From: Acidobacteriaceae bacterium
Lineage (GTDB): Bacteria; Acidobacteriota; Terriglobia; Terriglobales; Acidobacteriaceae
Assembly (NCBI GenBank): GCA_903642235.1
Contig: CAHJWL010000002.1
Coordinates: 248,001 to 312,000 of the forward strand
DNA: 64,000 bases
Direction of reading: 5' to 3'
Part shown: positions 26,427-35,741 of the stretch, one piece after another
How positions within the stretch are numbered: position 1 is the first letter of the stretch
How the letters are laid out: every line of letters starts with the position of its first letter
Program-made: the position numbers and the translations under genes
The notes under the pieces: model-generated
Database searches by the model: none
Seen by the model: only the letters and a program-made list of their open reading frames with translations
Told to the model about the DNA's origin: nothing

Positions 26427-27731
26427 TTACACCAACACCGCCTCCAGGCCCACACCAACGCTCCCGAACACCCGCTTGTACCGCTCCACCTCCTCCCTCG
26501 GTCCAACGGCCTTGTTCACGTTGTCGCTCAGTTTCACCGTAGGCCGGCCCCCTACGCTGGTCAGCTTGCATACCAGGCTGAGCGGCTCAAGCGTACACTC
26601 CCCGCGCGGATGGCAGCCCCTGAAATCATTTGTCAGCAGCGTCCCCCACCCCGCGCTGAACCGGATCCGCCCCTCGAAGTACCGGTGCAGCGTCAGAATG
26701 TCATCCACATCCAGCCCGTCACTTGCAATCAAGCGTTTCGTCTTCGAGTCCCCGCCCCGCCGCATGATCCAGTCGATGTACTCGTCTCCCGCCTCCATTG
26801 GAGGTTTTGAATCCGCCCGCTGGCCCGTCCAGTCCAGGACCCACTCCGGTGCGTCTTCCAGAAACTGCGTGGTCCCGAACGTGTCCGGCAGCATGATCAG
26901 CAGCGACCCCCCATAACTTCGCTGCCACAGCTCCAGTACCCGGTACTGCGAGGCCTTCAGCTCCGCATCGGTCGTCGCCATTGCCGCCAGAGCCATCGGA
27001 AGCTCATGCGCGTTCGTGCCGATCGCTTCGAGATCATGCTTGTACGCGAGTGCGGTATTGCTCGTGCCCGTCATTCCCTCGCCCAGAACCGCCCGCAACG
27101 CCCCCACGGCATACTCCTGCCAGAGAAAGCTGTGCCTCCGCCGCGTTCCAAAATCCGAAACCTTCAGCCCCGGCACCCCGCGCAAACGCTCCAGCTTGTC
27201 CCACAACCGCGTCTTCGCCCGCGCGTACAGTACGTCCAGTTCCAGCTCGCGCATCTCCGCCAGGGCGGCTCGTGTCTTTAACTCGCTCACGATCGCCAGC
27301 GCATAGATCTCCCACATCGTCACCGCGGTCCACAAGCCATCAAAGCGCAGCACCAGCTGCCCATCCTGCTCATCAATCGTGTACTCGCTGAGCCGGAAGT
27401 CGTGCTCCAGCCAGTCCAGAAAGCCCGGTTCGAAGATGGACCGCACGCCGTAAAAAGAGTTGCCCGCCAGCCATACCAGCTCGCTCTTTCGGTAGCGCAG
27501 ACCGCGTACATGCTCCATCTGCTCGCGCAGAGCCGCAGCTCCAACGCGCTCTGCCAGCCGTACGGAAAGCGTTCGATTGTGCACCTCGCTCGTAACCCGC
27601 GTCCGGGGAAAGTTCTTCCAGATAAACTGCAGCATCAGGAGCTTGTAGAAGTCCGTATCCAGCAGCGAGCGCACAATCGGGTCCAGCTTCCAGTTGTGGT
27701 TGTGAGCTCGCTCCGCAAAGTTCACATTCAT
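26427..27731 (-). CDS. pncB: Nicotinate phosphoribosyltransferase
   Basis: A 434-residue enzyme with the NAPRTase N-terminal signature (SLLDTDFYKLLMLQFIWKNFP, residues about 22-42, abbreviated in function as the substrate-binding start). GTSNTALAYKHDLEAIGTNAHELPMALAA, read in two parts, contains the His expected to be phosphorylated in ATP-coupled catalysis. It makes nicotinate mononucleotide from nicotinate and PRPP for NAD salvage. The ATG at 27731 has GAGG nine bases upstream. The NAD kinase gene earlier in the window is not linked in an operon. Confidence 0.94.
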   Translation of the reverse strand: MNVNFAERAHNHNWKLDPIVRSLLDTDFYKLLMLQFIWKNFPRTRVTSEVHNRTLSVRLAERVGAAALREQMEHVRGLRYRKSELVWLAGNSFYGVRSIFEPGFLDWLEHDFRLSEYTIDEQDGQLVLRFDGLWTAVTMWEIYALAIVSELKTRAALAEMRELELDVLYARAKTRLWDKLERLRGVPGLKVSDFGTRRRHSFLWQEYAVGALRAVLGEGMTGTSNTALAYKHDLEAIGTNAHELPMALAAMATTDAELKASQYRVLELWQRSYGGSLLIMLPDTFGTTQFLEDAPEWVLDWTGQRADSKPPMEAGDEYIDWIMRRGGDSKTKRLIASDGLDVDDILTLHRYFEGRIRFSAGWGTLLTNDFRGCHPRGECTLEPLSLVCKLTSVGGRPTVKLSDNVNKAVGPREEVERYKRVFGSVGVGLEAVLV

Positions 27732-27862
27732 CCGTGGCTACCTCATCGCGGGCTGGCCGCGTGCAAAGTGCAGCTCCTAGCCTAACAACGCCATGCTTCT
27801 TTTCACGTTGCCCTCCGGCCAGGTGTCTGCTGTCTGACAATCATCTTTGCTAAGCTCATCCC

Positions 27863-28771
27863 GTGCCCGTCCGCCCCGGCCTCTACGTCGAGATCCTTTT
27901 CCAGGCCGATCTGGACAGCGTCTGGCGGCTCACGCAGGTTCCGGACCTTCACCAGCGATGGGATCTGCGCTTCACCACCATCCGTTACCTCCCGCGGGCA
28001 TCGCCGGACGAGCCGCAACGCTTCCTCTATGAAACTCGCATCGGCTTCGGCCTCGCGATCCGTGGTACCGGCGAAAGCGTCGGCCAGCGAACCTCCGCAG
28101 CTGGCGACGCGACCTCGTCGCTCAGCTTTGCCTCTGCCGATCCGAAGTCGTTGATCCGCGAAGGCTCAGGCTACTGGCGCTATGTGTCTACGTCAGCGGG
28201 GCTTCGCTTCTTCACCTGGTATGACTATCGGGTTCGCTTCGGAGTTCTCGGCCGGCTGATCGACCGCGCCCTCTTCCGGCCGCTCATGGGCTGGGCCACA
28301 GCTTGGAGCTTCGATCGCCTTCGCCTCTGGGCGGAGACCGGCCAGACACCCGAAGTTTCACTGACCTTCAGCCTCATTCACGCGCTCTGTCGGGGCGCGA
28401 TTGCGGCTGTCTGGCTGTGGCACGGGCTCGTCCCGAAGCTGCTCTTTCGCAACCTGGACGAGCAACGCATGCTCGAGCAGGCCGGTCTATCTGTCGCAGC
28501 TCTCCCCTGGATTGGCGCTGCGGAGATTGCCTTCGGCGTGCTCCTTCTCGTCACTTGGCGGGTCCGCTCTCTCCTGCTCCTGAACGCCGCCCTTATGCTC
28601 GCCGCCACAGTCGCCGTCGCGGTGAACTCTCCCACATACTTTCAGGCTGCCTTCAATCCGTTCTCCCTCAACCTCGCCGTCCTTGCGCTCTCCCTCAGCG
28701 GCTGGCTTGCCTCCGGTTCGCTTCCCTCCGCCAAACGCTGCCGCCGCTCGCCGCCGCAGGAGCAGATGTGA
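27863..28771 (+). CDS. SRPBCC-like domain fused to DoxX-like membrane domain
   Basis: The GTG start at 27863 is the first in the frame; 302 residues follow. The N-terminal half (about 1-165) looks like a START/SRPBCC cavity protein (LYVEILFQADLDSVWRLTQ, FFTWYDYRVRFG). The C-terminal half (about 168-290) has four hydrophobic segments starting SLIHALCRGAIAAVWLWHGL, resembling the DoxX-like family. Such a soluble-cavity plus membrane fusion suggests lipid or quinone handling, but this is only an inference. The last codon overlaps the start of the DUF4166 gene (ATGTGA), so both are made together. Confidence 0.65.
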   Translation: MPVRPGLYVEILFQADLDSVWRLTQVPDLHQRWDLRFTTIRYLPRASPDEPQRFLYETRIGFGLAIRGTGESVGQRTSAAGDATSSLSFASADPKSLIREGSGYWRYVSTSAGLRFFTWYDYRVRFGVLGRLIDRALFRPLMGWATAWSFDRLRLWAETGQTPEVSLTFSLIHALCRGAIAAVWLWHGLVPKLLFRNLDEQRMLEQAGLSVAALPWIGAAEIAFGVLLLVTWRVRSLLLLNAALMLAATVAVAVNSPTYFQAAFNPFSLNLAVLALSLSGWLASGSLPSAKRCRRSPPQEQM

Positions 28772-29445
28772 CCTCAATCTACGAAACCGCCCTCGGCTCC
28801 GACTTCGCAAACCTGCCTCCGCAGATTCAACGCCGCTTTTCACTCACCTCTGCGAGCGGAGTTGCCGCCATCGGCACAGGCCGCATGGACCATATCTGGC
28901 ACGGCGCGCCCTACACTCTTCCCTTTCTCTATATCGGCACGTGGCGCAGCATCATGTTCCCGGAGACCGGCCGTGACGTTCCATTCACCATCCAGAACTA
29001 CGCATACCGCGATCTGCTGGGCCGCGAAACCGTCACCTGGGTGCGCACCTTTGCGACCCGGAAGACCCGCCGCTTTGACGCGTACATGATCTACAGCGAA
29101 GATCGCCGGCGCATCGTGGACTACCTCGGCACGCACCAGCACCTCGCCGTCGATCTCGATCTCAGTGTCTCCCCGGAGGGGGGCCTGCGTCTCCGGTCCG
29201 GAGAACAGCGCTTCTACGAGGGACCCCTCGCCTTCCGGTTTCCGCTCCTCTTTTCCGGCGTAGCCGAGGTCCACGAGTGGTACGACGACCGGCATAAATG
29301 CTTCCGCATCAACGTCAATGCAACAAATGCCACCTGGGGAAAACTCTTCGGCTACACGGGCAGCTTTCAGGTCGAATGGAGGACGGTTCTTCCCGGAAGC
29401 GCGCCAGCCGGCATCCTTCCACGCCGGACCGAGCACCGCACCTGA
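28768..29445 (+). CDS. DUF4166-like protein
   Basis: Translation is taken from the GTG at 28768, which has AGGAG six bases upstream and overlaps the preceding stop in a GTGA arrangement. The 225-residue soluble protein reads TSIYETALGSDFANLPPQIQ near the N-terminus and VPFTIQNYAYRD in the middle, features I associate with DUF4166. In other bacteria this domain occurs fused to saccharopine-dehydrogenase-like or DoxX-like proteins. No catalytic motif is evident. The tight coupling to an SRPBCC/DoxX-like gene suggests the two products act together. Confidence 0.65.
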   Translation: MTSIYETALGSDFANLPPQIQRRFSLTSASGVAAIGTGRMDHIWHGAPYTLPFLYIGTWRSIMFPETGRDVPFTIQNYAYRDLLGRETVTWVRTFATRKTRRFDAYMIYSEDRRRIVDYLGTHQHLAVDLDLSVSPEGGLRLRSGEQRFYEGPLAFRFPLLFSGVAEVHEWYDDRHKCFRINVNATNATWGKLFGYTGSFQVEWRTVLPGSAPAGILPRRTEHRT

Positions 29446-29912
29446 TCCGAAGGTGCTGTCTCCCTAGCCCCCCGACGACCGCCTTTGGCCCGCACAGGAT
29501 CCGCACGAAAGTAACCACTTCAAGAACTCTCTAATCTATGCGATTAAGGCGCCTGTCAGTTACCTTGAATGAGCAAACTATCCGCCTCGCTCGTTCGGTC
29601 TGTCGCCGCGCTCACCTACTTAATAGAGTCTCACTCGCGAACCTGCCAACCACTGATGCTTGCTCTCGAAGTGAGCTAAGCTGTTCCTAATAAAAGCTCT
29701 CGTCGCTCTGCCGAGAAAAGTCGCAACCCCCGCTTTGGATCAGGCTCTACAACGAAACGTCCATTGCGCCGCACAGAGCATCTCGGCACTCTGAGGAGAT
29801 ACTAACGAAAGAGCGCAGTTCGAGTACGCCGGTATTTCTTTCACTTTTCTGCGAAGAATCTGTAAACAAGGGTTACTATTCTTCCCAGTCCGGTTACTTT
29901 ATTGGTTACCTC
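29446..29912. other. 467-bp gap with GGTTAC repeats before the hybrid kinase
   Basis: No gene was found here. The 3' end holds three direct GGTTACY repeats at 29871-29877, 29892-29898 and 29904-29910, the last ending 2 bp before the kinase ATG. An inverted copy (AGTAACC) lies at 29510-29516. The gap is richer in A+T than its neighbours and probably contains the promoter for the kinase operon; I could not fix a -35/-10 pair. Confidence 0.5.
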
Positions 29913-31658
29913 ATGCATCCTTTCCTGATTGCCGCGTGTAGCTGCCTTCTTCTTCTCTCCATCACTTTTCTCCTCGCCTTTCTGCGATCGCAACGACTCG
30001 CCCGCATCCTTGCTGACCAGTTGGTCACCGCAACCCGGCAGGTCCAGCAGGATCGACAGCGGCTCAACGAACGATCAGAGCTCGACACTCTAAAAGACGA
30101 GTTCATCTCCACCGTCTCGCACGAGCTCCGCACTCCGCTCACCAGCATCCGCGGCTCGCTCGGCCTGCTCTCTTCGGGCGTCATGGGTTCACTCGATCCG
30201 AAGGCGCAAAACCTCCTGCGTATCGCCGTGACCAATACGGACAGGCTCATCCGGCTCATCAACGACATTCTTGATCTCGAGCGTATGGAATCTGGACGGG
30301 CTCCACTTCAGCTTCGCCGCTGCTCTCTTCATGAGCTTGCCATCTCCGCCGTAGACACGATGACACCCATGGCCGAAGCGGCTGCCGTTCACATCGAACT
30401 CACCACGGCCGGCGCCGCCGACGGCCTGTTCTTCGATGCCGACTCCGATCGCATCCTCCAGGTCCTCACAAACCTGCTCTCAAATGCTGTCAAGTTCTCA
30501 CCCTCGGCCTCCACCATTCGCGTCCAGGCCGAATCCACATCGGACTCCATCCTCCTCCGCGTCTCCGACGAGGGCCGTGGCATTCCGGTTGAGAAGCTCG
30601 ACAACATCTTCGACCGCTTTCAGCAGGTGGAGCCATCCGATGCGCGGCAAAAGGGCGGGACCGGCCTCGGTCTCGCTATCTGCCGCACCATCGTCCAGCA
30701 GCACTCCGGATCCATCTGGGCCCAGCGCAATCTCGGGCCCGGCACTACCTTTTATGTCATGCTGCCGCGTACCGCGCGTGCCTCTGACGCGCAGCTTCCG
30801 GCGCCGCCCTTGCCTGTCGGCGAAGGCTGCATCCTTGTCTGCGACGATGAGGCGAGTATCCGCACCGTCGTCTGCGAGCACCTCATCCAGCAGGGCTATG
30901 AGTGCCTTGAGGCAGCCTCCGGCGAGCAGGCTATCGCCCTCGCCAGCCAGAACCGCGTCGAAGCCATCCTCCTCGATCTCTACATGCCCGGCCTGAGCGG
31001 GTGGGAGACCCTGCAGCGCCTGCGGGATACTCCGGCCACCGCTGCGATTCCCGTCGTCGTCCTCAGCGTGCTCTCTCCCATTCTTCGCCGAGAGATTGCC
31101 GGCGACGCGCAGGGCTGGGTGCAGAAGCCCTTCAACGAGCATCTTCTCTTCGCCGAACTCGGCCGTGTTCTTCGCCGCGGCGACGGTCCCGCACAGGTTC
31201 TGCTGGTCGAGGACGACTACGATCTCGCCAGTGTCGTCATCGCCAGCTTTGAGCAGGCCAATGTGCACGTGAAACATGCCGCCACCCGCCAGCAGGCCAT
31301 CCGCCACTGCGTCACGCATCGCCCGGACCTGCTCATTCTGGATCTCACCCTTCCGGACGGCGATGGATTTTCCTTCGTGGAGTGGATGCGCCAGCAGCCG
31401 GGCCTCGACACCCTTCCCCTGGTCGTCTACTCCGGCCGGGAGGTCTCGGATGTCGAGATGAGCAAGCTGCGTCTTGGCCCGACAGAGTTCCTGACCAAAG
31501 CGCGCGTTCAGCCGAAGGAGGTGGAAGAGCTGGTTCTCTCGATGGTGCAGCGGCTTCGCCGTCTCGGAACCCTGCCGCAACCGCCCCTGAACGCAGCTTC
31601 TGTAAAGCCGCGCCTGCTAGACGCAAAAACGCAGCAGAACTCAGCCAAAATAGCGTGA
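29913..31658 (+). CDS. Membrane hybrid histidine kinase with two receiver domains
   Basis: The 581-residue protein has one N-terminal membrane segment (residues 4-24) and a short coiled-coil linker. HisKA carries the phospho-acceptor H70 in STVSHELRTPL. HATPase motifs are NLLSNAVKF (N box), DEGRGIP (G1), FDRFQQV (F box) and GGTGLGLAI (G2). Two receivers follow: the first from about residue 306 (ILVCDDEAS, acceptor in ILLDLYMPG), the second from about 425 (VLLVEDDYD, acceptor in LLILDLTLPDG). No PAS, GAF or periplasmic sensor domain is visible, so the input is unclear. It heads a run with a lone receiver and an Hpt protein. Confidence 0.93.
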   Translation: MHPFLIAACSCLLLLSITFLLAFLRSQRLARILADQLVTATRQVQQDRQRLNERSELDTLKDEFISTVSHELRTPLTSIRGSLGLLSSGVMGSLDPKAQNLLRIAVTNTDRLIRLINDILDLERMESGRAPLQLRRCSLHELAISAVDTMTPMAEAAAVHIELTTAGAADGLFFDADSDRILQVLTNLLSNAVKFSPSASTIRVQAESTSDSILLRVSDEGRGIPVEKLDNIFDRFQQVEPSDARQKGGTGLGLAICRTIVQQHSGSIWAQRNLGPGTTFYVMLPRTARASDAQLPAPPLPVGEGCILVCDDEASIRTVVCEHLIQQGYECLEAASGEQAIALASQNRVEAILLDLYMPGLSGWETLQRLRDTPATAAIPVVVLSVLSPILRREIAGDAQGWVQKPFNEHLLFAELGRVLRRGDGPAQVLLVEDDYDLASVVIASFEQANVHVKHAATRQQAIRHCVTHRPDLLILDLTLPDGDGFSFVEWMRQQPGLDTLPLVVYSGREVSDVEMSKLRLGPTEFLTKARVQPKEVEELVLSMVQRLRRLGTLPQPPLNAASVKPRLLDAKTQQNSAKIA

Positions 31659-31728
31659 ATAAAGGTTTTTTCATGCTGATAACCGCACTTTGAGCAGCAT
31701 TTTCGACCACGAAACGATAGCCACCCAG

Positions 31729-32103
31729 ATGCGACGTATCCTGATCATCGACGACGAAGACGATATCCGCGAGGTCGCCGCGCTTTCGCTCGAGGCTGTT
31801 GCCAACTGGCAGGTCCTCACCGCCTCCTCAGGCGTCGAGGGCATCGCGACAGCCGCGGCGGCGCTCCCCGACGCCATCCTGATGGATGTCATGATGCCTG
31901 GAATGGACGGTCCGACCACCTTTCGCCAGATGCAGCTGGAACCAGCTATCGCACACATTCCAGTGATCTTGCTGACCGCTAAAGTTCAAGGCACAGACCA
32001 GCGCCGGTTTGCCGATCTGGGTGTGGCCTCCGTGCTCTTTAAGCCCTTTGATCCGCTCACGCTGGCCCAGCAGATCTCGGATGTTCTCGGCTGGAAGGAT
32101 TAA
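31729..32103 (+). CDS. Single-domain response regulator
   Basis: The start is placed at ATG 31729 (MRRILIIDDE); a TTG 39 bp upstream would add a tail not expected in receivers. The 124-residue protein is a lone CheY-like receiver: acidic pocket IDDEDD, phospho-acceptor Asp in AILMDVMMPGMDG, Thr in VILLTAK and Lys in LFKPFDP. No output domain follows. It lies 70 bp after the hybrid kinase and 27 bp before the Hpt gene. It can serve as a phosphate shuttle or act by protein contact. Confidence 0.9.
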   Translation: MRRILIIDDEDDIREVAALSLEAVANWQVLTASSGVEGIATAAAALPDAILMDVMMPGMDGPTTFRQMQLEPAIAHIPVILLTAKVQGTDQRRFADLGVASVLFKPFDPLTLAQQISDVLGWKD

Positions 32104-32130
32104 GGTTCCTCCTTGTACGAAGGAGCGCGT

Positions 32131-32451
32131 ATGGATCAGGATGCAGCTAAAGCCAAGACAGCCGCTCTTCTGAAGGAGCTCTGGCGGCGCAAGCTGCCTA
32201 TGCTGCGCGAGCATGTCGCTCTCTTGGAACGCGCAGCGGAAAGTCTTCAAGCAGAGTCACTTACGGCTCCGCTGCGAAGCGAGGCGGCCATCTCCGCGCA
32301 CAAGCTTGCAGGATCGCTGGGCATGTTCGGCTACCCTGAAGGAACGCGTCTCGCGCGGACACTCGAGCACCTGCTTGACGCCGAAGGCGCACCTCCACCC
32401 GTCACCTTTGCGTCTCTCGTACACCAGTTGCGCGCGGCGTTGCCCCTCTAA
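32131..32451 (+). CDS. Hpt-domain phosphotransfer protein
   Basis: The ATG at 32131 has AAGGAG six bases upstream, better than a TTG at 32113. The 106-residue protein is a helical bundle with the Hpt signature SAHKLAGSLGMFGY, where H57 should carry the phosphoryl group. It would pass phosphate between the receivers of the upstream kinase and a regulator elsewhere. The kinase-receiver-Hpt order strongly suggests one phosphorelay. No DNA-binding or enzymatic output domain is present in the three genes. Confidence 0.82.
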   Translation: MDQDAAKAKTAALLKELWRRKLPMLREHVALLERAAESLQAESLTAPLRSEAAISAHKLAGSLGMFGYPEGTRLARTLEHLLDAEGAPPPVTFASLVHQLRAALPL

Positions 32452-32481
32452 ACCCACGTTTCCGTCACTATTTCGCTACGA

Positions 32482-32508
32482 AAAGGGCCTCTAGAAAGGC
32501 CTTCTTGC
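32482..32508. terminator. Weak hairpin between convergent genes
   Basis: AAGG(G)CCT pairs with AGGCCTT across TCTAGAA-rich loop bases, with one bulged G, followed by CTTCTTG. It lies between the Hpt stop (32451) and the collagen-like gene stop (32592). The pairing is short, so terminator function is tentative. Confidence 0.35.
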
Positions 32509-32591
32509 ACGCTTTCGTACTCTCAATGAGCTCTCCGGCAGGCTGTTGACGCTTTGAGTCTCTCTTACTGATGCGTTTGGATCTGCCTGCG

Positions 32592-35500
32592 CTACTGACA
32601 GGCGAGCGCGGTCCAAACCGGGGCGGCGGCGCCATTGGCGCCGGTGATGTTGAGGTCGACGAAGGCACCGGAAGCGACGGTGACGCTCCCTGTCGTGGTA
32701 CAGCTGCTGTTTGCCGAGACGGTGCAGGAGAGCGTCGAGGGTTGCATGGCTCCGGACGTGCCGGTGCGGAGGGTGACGATGAGGGTGTTGGCCTGGGTGG
32801 AGTAGACGGCGAGGCTGGTGGCGGTGCAGCCGTTGGGCACCCACGTGAGGACCGAGGCGGTTTCACTCAGGGCCGCGGTGGCGCTGTTAACGGAGTAGAA
32901 GAGGGTCTGAAAGCTCACGGAGTGCATGACGGAGGCGAAGGGTATGCCGCTGGTGCTGGCGCCTGTACCGGCACCGCCGCCGCCAGTACCCGCAGCGCCG
33001 GTTTGGCCGGCGGGGATAGTGAAGTTGAGGACGGCAGCAGAGCTGGTGCCGGAGTTGGTGACCTGGGCCGTGGTGCCGGGAGCGCCGGTGGTGACGGAGC
33101 CAAGGGTGATAGTCGCGGACGTTCCCGTGGGGCCGGAGGGACCGTTGAAACCGGCGGCCGCAAGCACCGACCAGGCGGAGGTGCTGCCGGGCTGAACGCC
33201 GGAGCTGCTGGCCGTGGCGATCCATGTGGTGCCCTGGAAGGTCACGGCGTCGTTGGTCTGGTAGTTCGCATTTGAGAGCCAGGCGCTGCGGAAGTTGATG
33301 CCAGCGATGCCGGCCGGACCGGTCTGGCCTTGCGGTCCCTGCGCGCCGGTTGGTCCTGAAGGGCCAGCCGGACCCATCGATCCGGGAGCTCCGGTTGCGC
33401 CTGCGGGCCCGGCAGCACCCGTGGCGCCCCGAGCGACGAGGAGGGTCCAAAAAGACGGACTGGCGTCAGGAGTGTTGCCGCGATTGCCGGCGGAGAGCGA
33501 GATCCAGGTCGAGCCGGAGAAGCTGACAGCGTCGTTGAGGGCGTAGTTGGCTACGGAGCTGTAGGCGCCGGTGAAGTTCGCGACGGGCGGCCCTTGAGGA
33601 CCGGCGGGCCCTTGCGCACCGGTGGGGCCCGCCTGGCCTGGAGCACCCTGCGGGCCGATCGATCCGGGCGAGCCTGCGGGACCTGCCGGGCCGGTGGCTC
33701 CTGTGGAGCCGGCAGCGGCGAAGAGGGACCACTGCTGGGGGCTCTGATCCGGCGTATGACCGGCGTTTGAGTTCGCGAGGGAGACGTAGCCGGAGCCGTT
33801 GAAGGTGACGGCGTCGGCGAGGGCGTAGTTGCGCGACGAGCTGTAGGCACCCTGCGGGGTGAGGCCTACGGGACCGGCGGGACCGACAGCCCCCATGGGG
33901 CCCTGCTGGCCGATAGGACCTGTTGTGCCGGGAATGCCCTGCGCGCCGGCCTGACCGGGGAGGCCCTGCAGCCCCTGTGGGCCTAGATCGCCACGCGAGC
34001 CCTGCGGGCCGGTGAGGCCCTGAGCTCCGGCCGGTCCCTCCATGCCGATGGGGCCGGTGGGACCTGAGGGGCCGGGTGGACCGACGAGGCCCTGGTAGCC
34101 TTGCGGACCGGTGAGGCCGGTCAGACCCTGTGGACCGGTCGGGCCGGCGGGACCCGGGGTGGCGAGCACGCCCCAGCTCTGGGGAGTGATGTCGGGTGCG
34201 TTGCCGTGGTTTGAAGCAGAGAGCGAGGTGTAGGTGACGCCTTGCCAGAGAACGATATCGCCGAGCGCGTAATTGGTCGTGGAGCGATAGGCGCCCTGGT
34301 AGGTGAGGCCGGGTGGACCTTGCGGGCCGGCTACGCCGGTGGGACCGACCGGCCCCTGGGGACCGACAACGCCGGGATTGCCCTGAAGGCCGGTGGGGCC
34401 ACCGGGGCCGGACGGACCGGCTGCACCCTGCGGGCCGGCGAGGGCGGACGCAAGCAGGCCCCAGGCGGTAGGGACAAGGCCGGGGGTGTTGCCATGGTTG
34501 GAGGCAAGCAGTGAGACAAACGACGAGCCGTTGTACTGGATGATGTCGCCGAGAGCGTAGTTGGTAGCGGGCGCGTAGGTGCCCTGGTAAGTGAGGCTCT
34601 GCTGCGTTGTGCTCGCGGCGCCTATGGTGGTTTGGCCTGCGGCGGCCAGCAGGCCCCAGGCGGTGGTGGCGCTGGGGGGCGTGCTGCCCCGATTACCGGC
34701 GAGCAGTGAGATGTAGGACGATCCGTTGTACTGGACGATGTCGCCCGAGGCGTAGGCGGTCGAAGCGGTGTAGGTGCCCTGGTAGGTGAGGATCTGCGGG
34801 ATGCCGGAGCTGCCGGGTGTGGAGCTGACGCCGTTCTGGCCGGCGGCGGCGAGCAGACCCCAGACGGCGGCGGAGAGGCCGGGTGTGTTGCCCCGATTGG
34901 CGGAGACGAGCGAGAGATAGGAGGAGCCGGCGTAGGCAACGACGGCGTTGGCGGGGTAGGTGGTGAGCGAGCTCCAGGGGCCCTGGTAGTTCATGACACC
35001 GGCGGGGCCCTGCGAGCCGGTCAGGCCGACGGGTCCGGCTGGGCCTGTAGCGCCGGCTGGACCAGGCGGACCGGCTGGACCGGGTGGGCCGACTGGACCG
35101 GGTGGGCCGACTGGACCTGCGGGACCGACAGTGCCCGTGCCGCTGGTGGTGGCGAGGGTGATATCGAGTTCGGCGGGGTGGCTGGTGAGGTCGTTCTCTT
35201 TGGAATCAAACTGCAGGACGGCAGTGCCGGCGGTGAGGGCAAGGCCGAAGTTGGTGGCGGAGGTGGTGATCCAGGCCTGGACCTGTTTTGTAACGTCGAC
35301 GGTGACGTACTGCCCGGCGGTGGAGACCTGGATGACGGCAATGCTGGCGCCGATGGTAGGAGCGCTGCTGGAAGTGACGCTGTACTCGCCCCAGGTGGAG
35401 GTGACAGGCGAGAGGGAAAGGAGACCGGGGGTGTCGGCGCGATTGACGAAGAGGCGGAGGGTGGCGCGGGAGACCTGCGCGGCGGTGGTGCCGGTGGGGA

Positions 35501-35741
35501 GCGGTGAGAGGTCGAACTGAAGGAGCGTGGTGAAGCCGTTGCCGACGGCAAGGTTGGTGAGTGTGCCAAAGTTGACGGTGGGCTGGGCGGTGGAGAGGTG
35601 GGCGTCGGCGAGGAGAGTGGCGGTGGCGGCCTGGGCGTTCGAGGTTAGTAGGGAGAGCGCGAGCGTGAGGAGGAGGAGGGTGGTCCAGCCTGATCGTCGA
35701 CAGCGTGTGCGTGGTTGCGCTCCGCGCTGTCTCGGGGACAT
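32592..35741 (-). CDS. Secreted collagen-like protein with DNRLRE-like domain and seven CBM-like modules
   Basis: The ATG at 35741 has GGGAGAG seven bases upstream; 1049 residues follow. Residues 1-38 form a signal peptide. About 39-196 look like a DNRLRE/CBM96-type beta domain ([33 protein letters not shown]). From 205 on, Gly-X-Y collagen stretches alternate with seven copies of a roughly 48-residue module starting near 251, 319, 384, 479, 628, 722 and 816. The pattern is Y-x-G-x-Y...[18 protein letters not shown]...NxGNTP...W-x-L-L. This resembles chitin-binding CBM5/12 modules. The last 110 residues (four Cys) form an unassigned C-terminal domain. It is probably a trimeric surface or matrix protein. 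Confidence 0.85.
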   Translation of the reverse strand: MSPRQRGAQPRTRCRRSGWTTLLLLTLALSLLTSNAQAATATLLADAHLSTAQPTVNFGTLTNLAVGNGFTTLLQFDLSPLPTGTTAAQVSRATLRLFVNRADTPGLLSLSPVTSTWGEYSVTSSSAPTIGASIAVIQVSTAGQYVTVDVTKQVQAWITTSATNFGLALTAGTAVLQFDSKENDLTSHPAELDITLATTSGTGTVGPAGPVGPPGPVGPPGPAGPPGPAGATGPAGPVGLTGSQGPAGVMNYQGPWSSLTTYPANAVVAYAGSSYLSLVSANRGNTPGLSAAVWGLLAAAGQNGVSSTPGSSGIPQILTYQGTYTASTAYASGDIVQYNGSSYISLLAGNRGSTPPSATTAWGLLAAAGQTTIGAASTTQQSLTYQGTYAPATNYALGDIIQYNGSSFVSLLASNHGNTPGLVPTAWGLLASALAGPQGAAGPSGPGGPTGLQGNPGVVGPQGPVGPTGVAGPQGPPGLTYQGAYRSTTNYALGDIVLWQGVTYTSLSASNHGNAPDITPQSWGVLATPGPAGPTGPQGLTGLTGPQGYQGLVGPPGPSGPTGPIGMEGPAGAQGLTGPQGSRGDLGPQGLQGLPGQAGAQGIPGTTGPIGQQGPMGAVGPAGPVGLTPQGAYSSSRNYALADAVTFNGSGYVSLANSNAGHTPDQSPQQWSLFAAAGSTGATGPAGPAGSPGSIGPQGAPGQAGPTGAQGPAGPQGPPVANFTGAYSSVANYALNDAVSFSGSTWISLSAGNRGNTPDASPSFWTLLVARGATGAAGPAGATGAPGSMGPAGPSGPTGAQGPQGQTGPAGIAGINFRSAWLSNANYQTNDAVTFQGTTWIATASSSGVQPGSTSAWSVLAAAGFNGPSGPTGTSATITLGSVTTGAPGTTAQVTNSGTSSAAVLNFTIPAGQTGAAGTGGGGAGTGASTSGIPFASVMHSVSFQTLFYSVNSATAALSETASVLTWVPNGCTATSLAVYSTQANTLIVTLRTGTSGAMQPSTLSCTVSANSSCTTTGSVTVASGAFVDLNITGANGAAAPVWTALACQ

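Noticed and set aside
29446-32591. Annotating an origin of replication at the skew switch
   Set aside because: No DnaA-box cluster, AT-rich unwinding element or origin-type genes were seen, and gene directions do not diverge from the point. Kept as a finding only.
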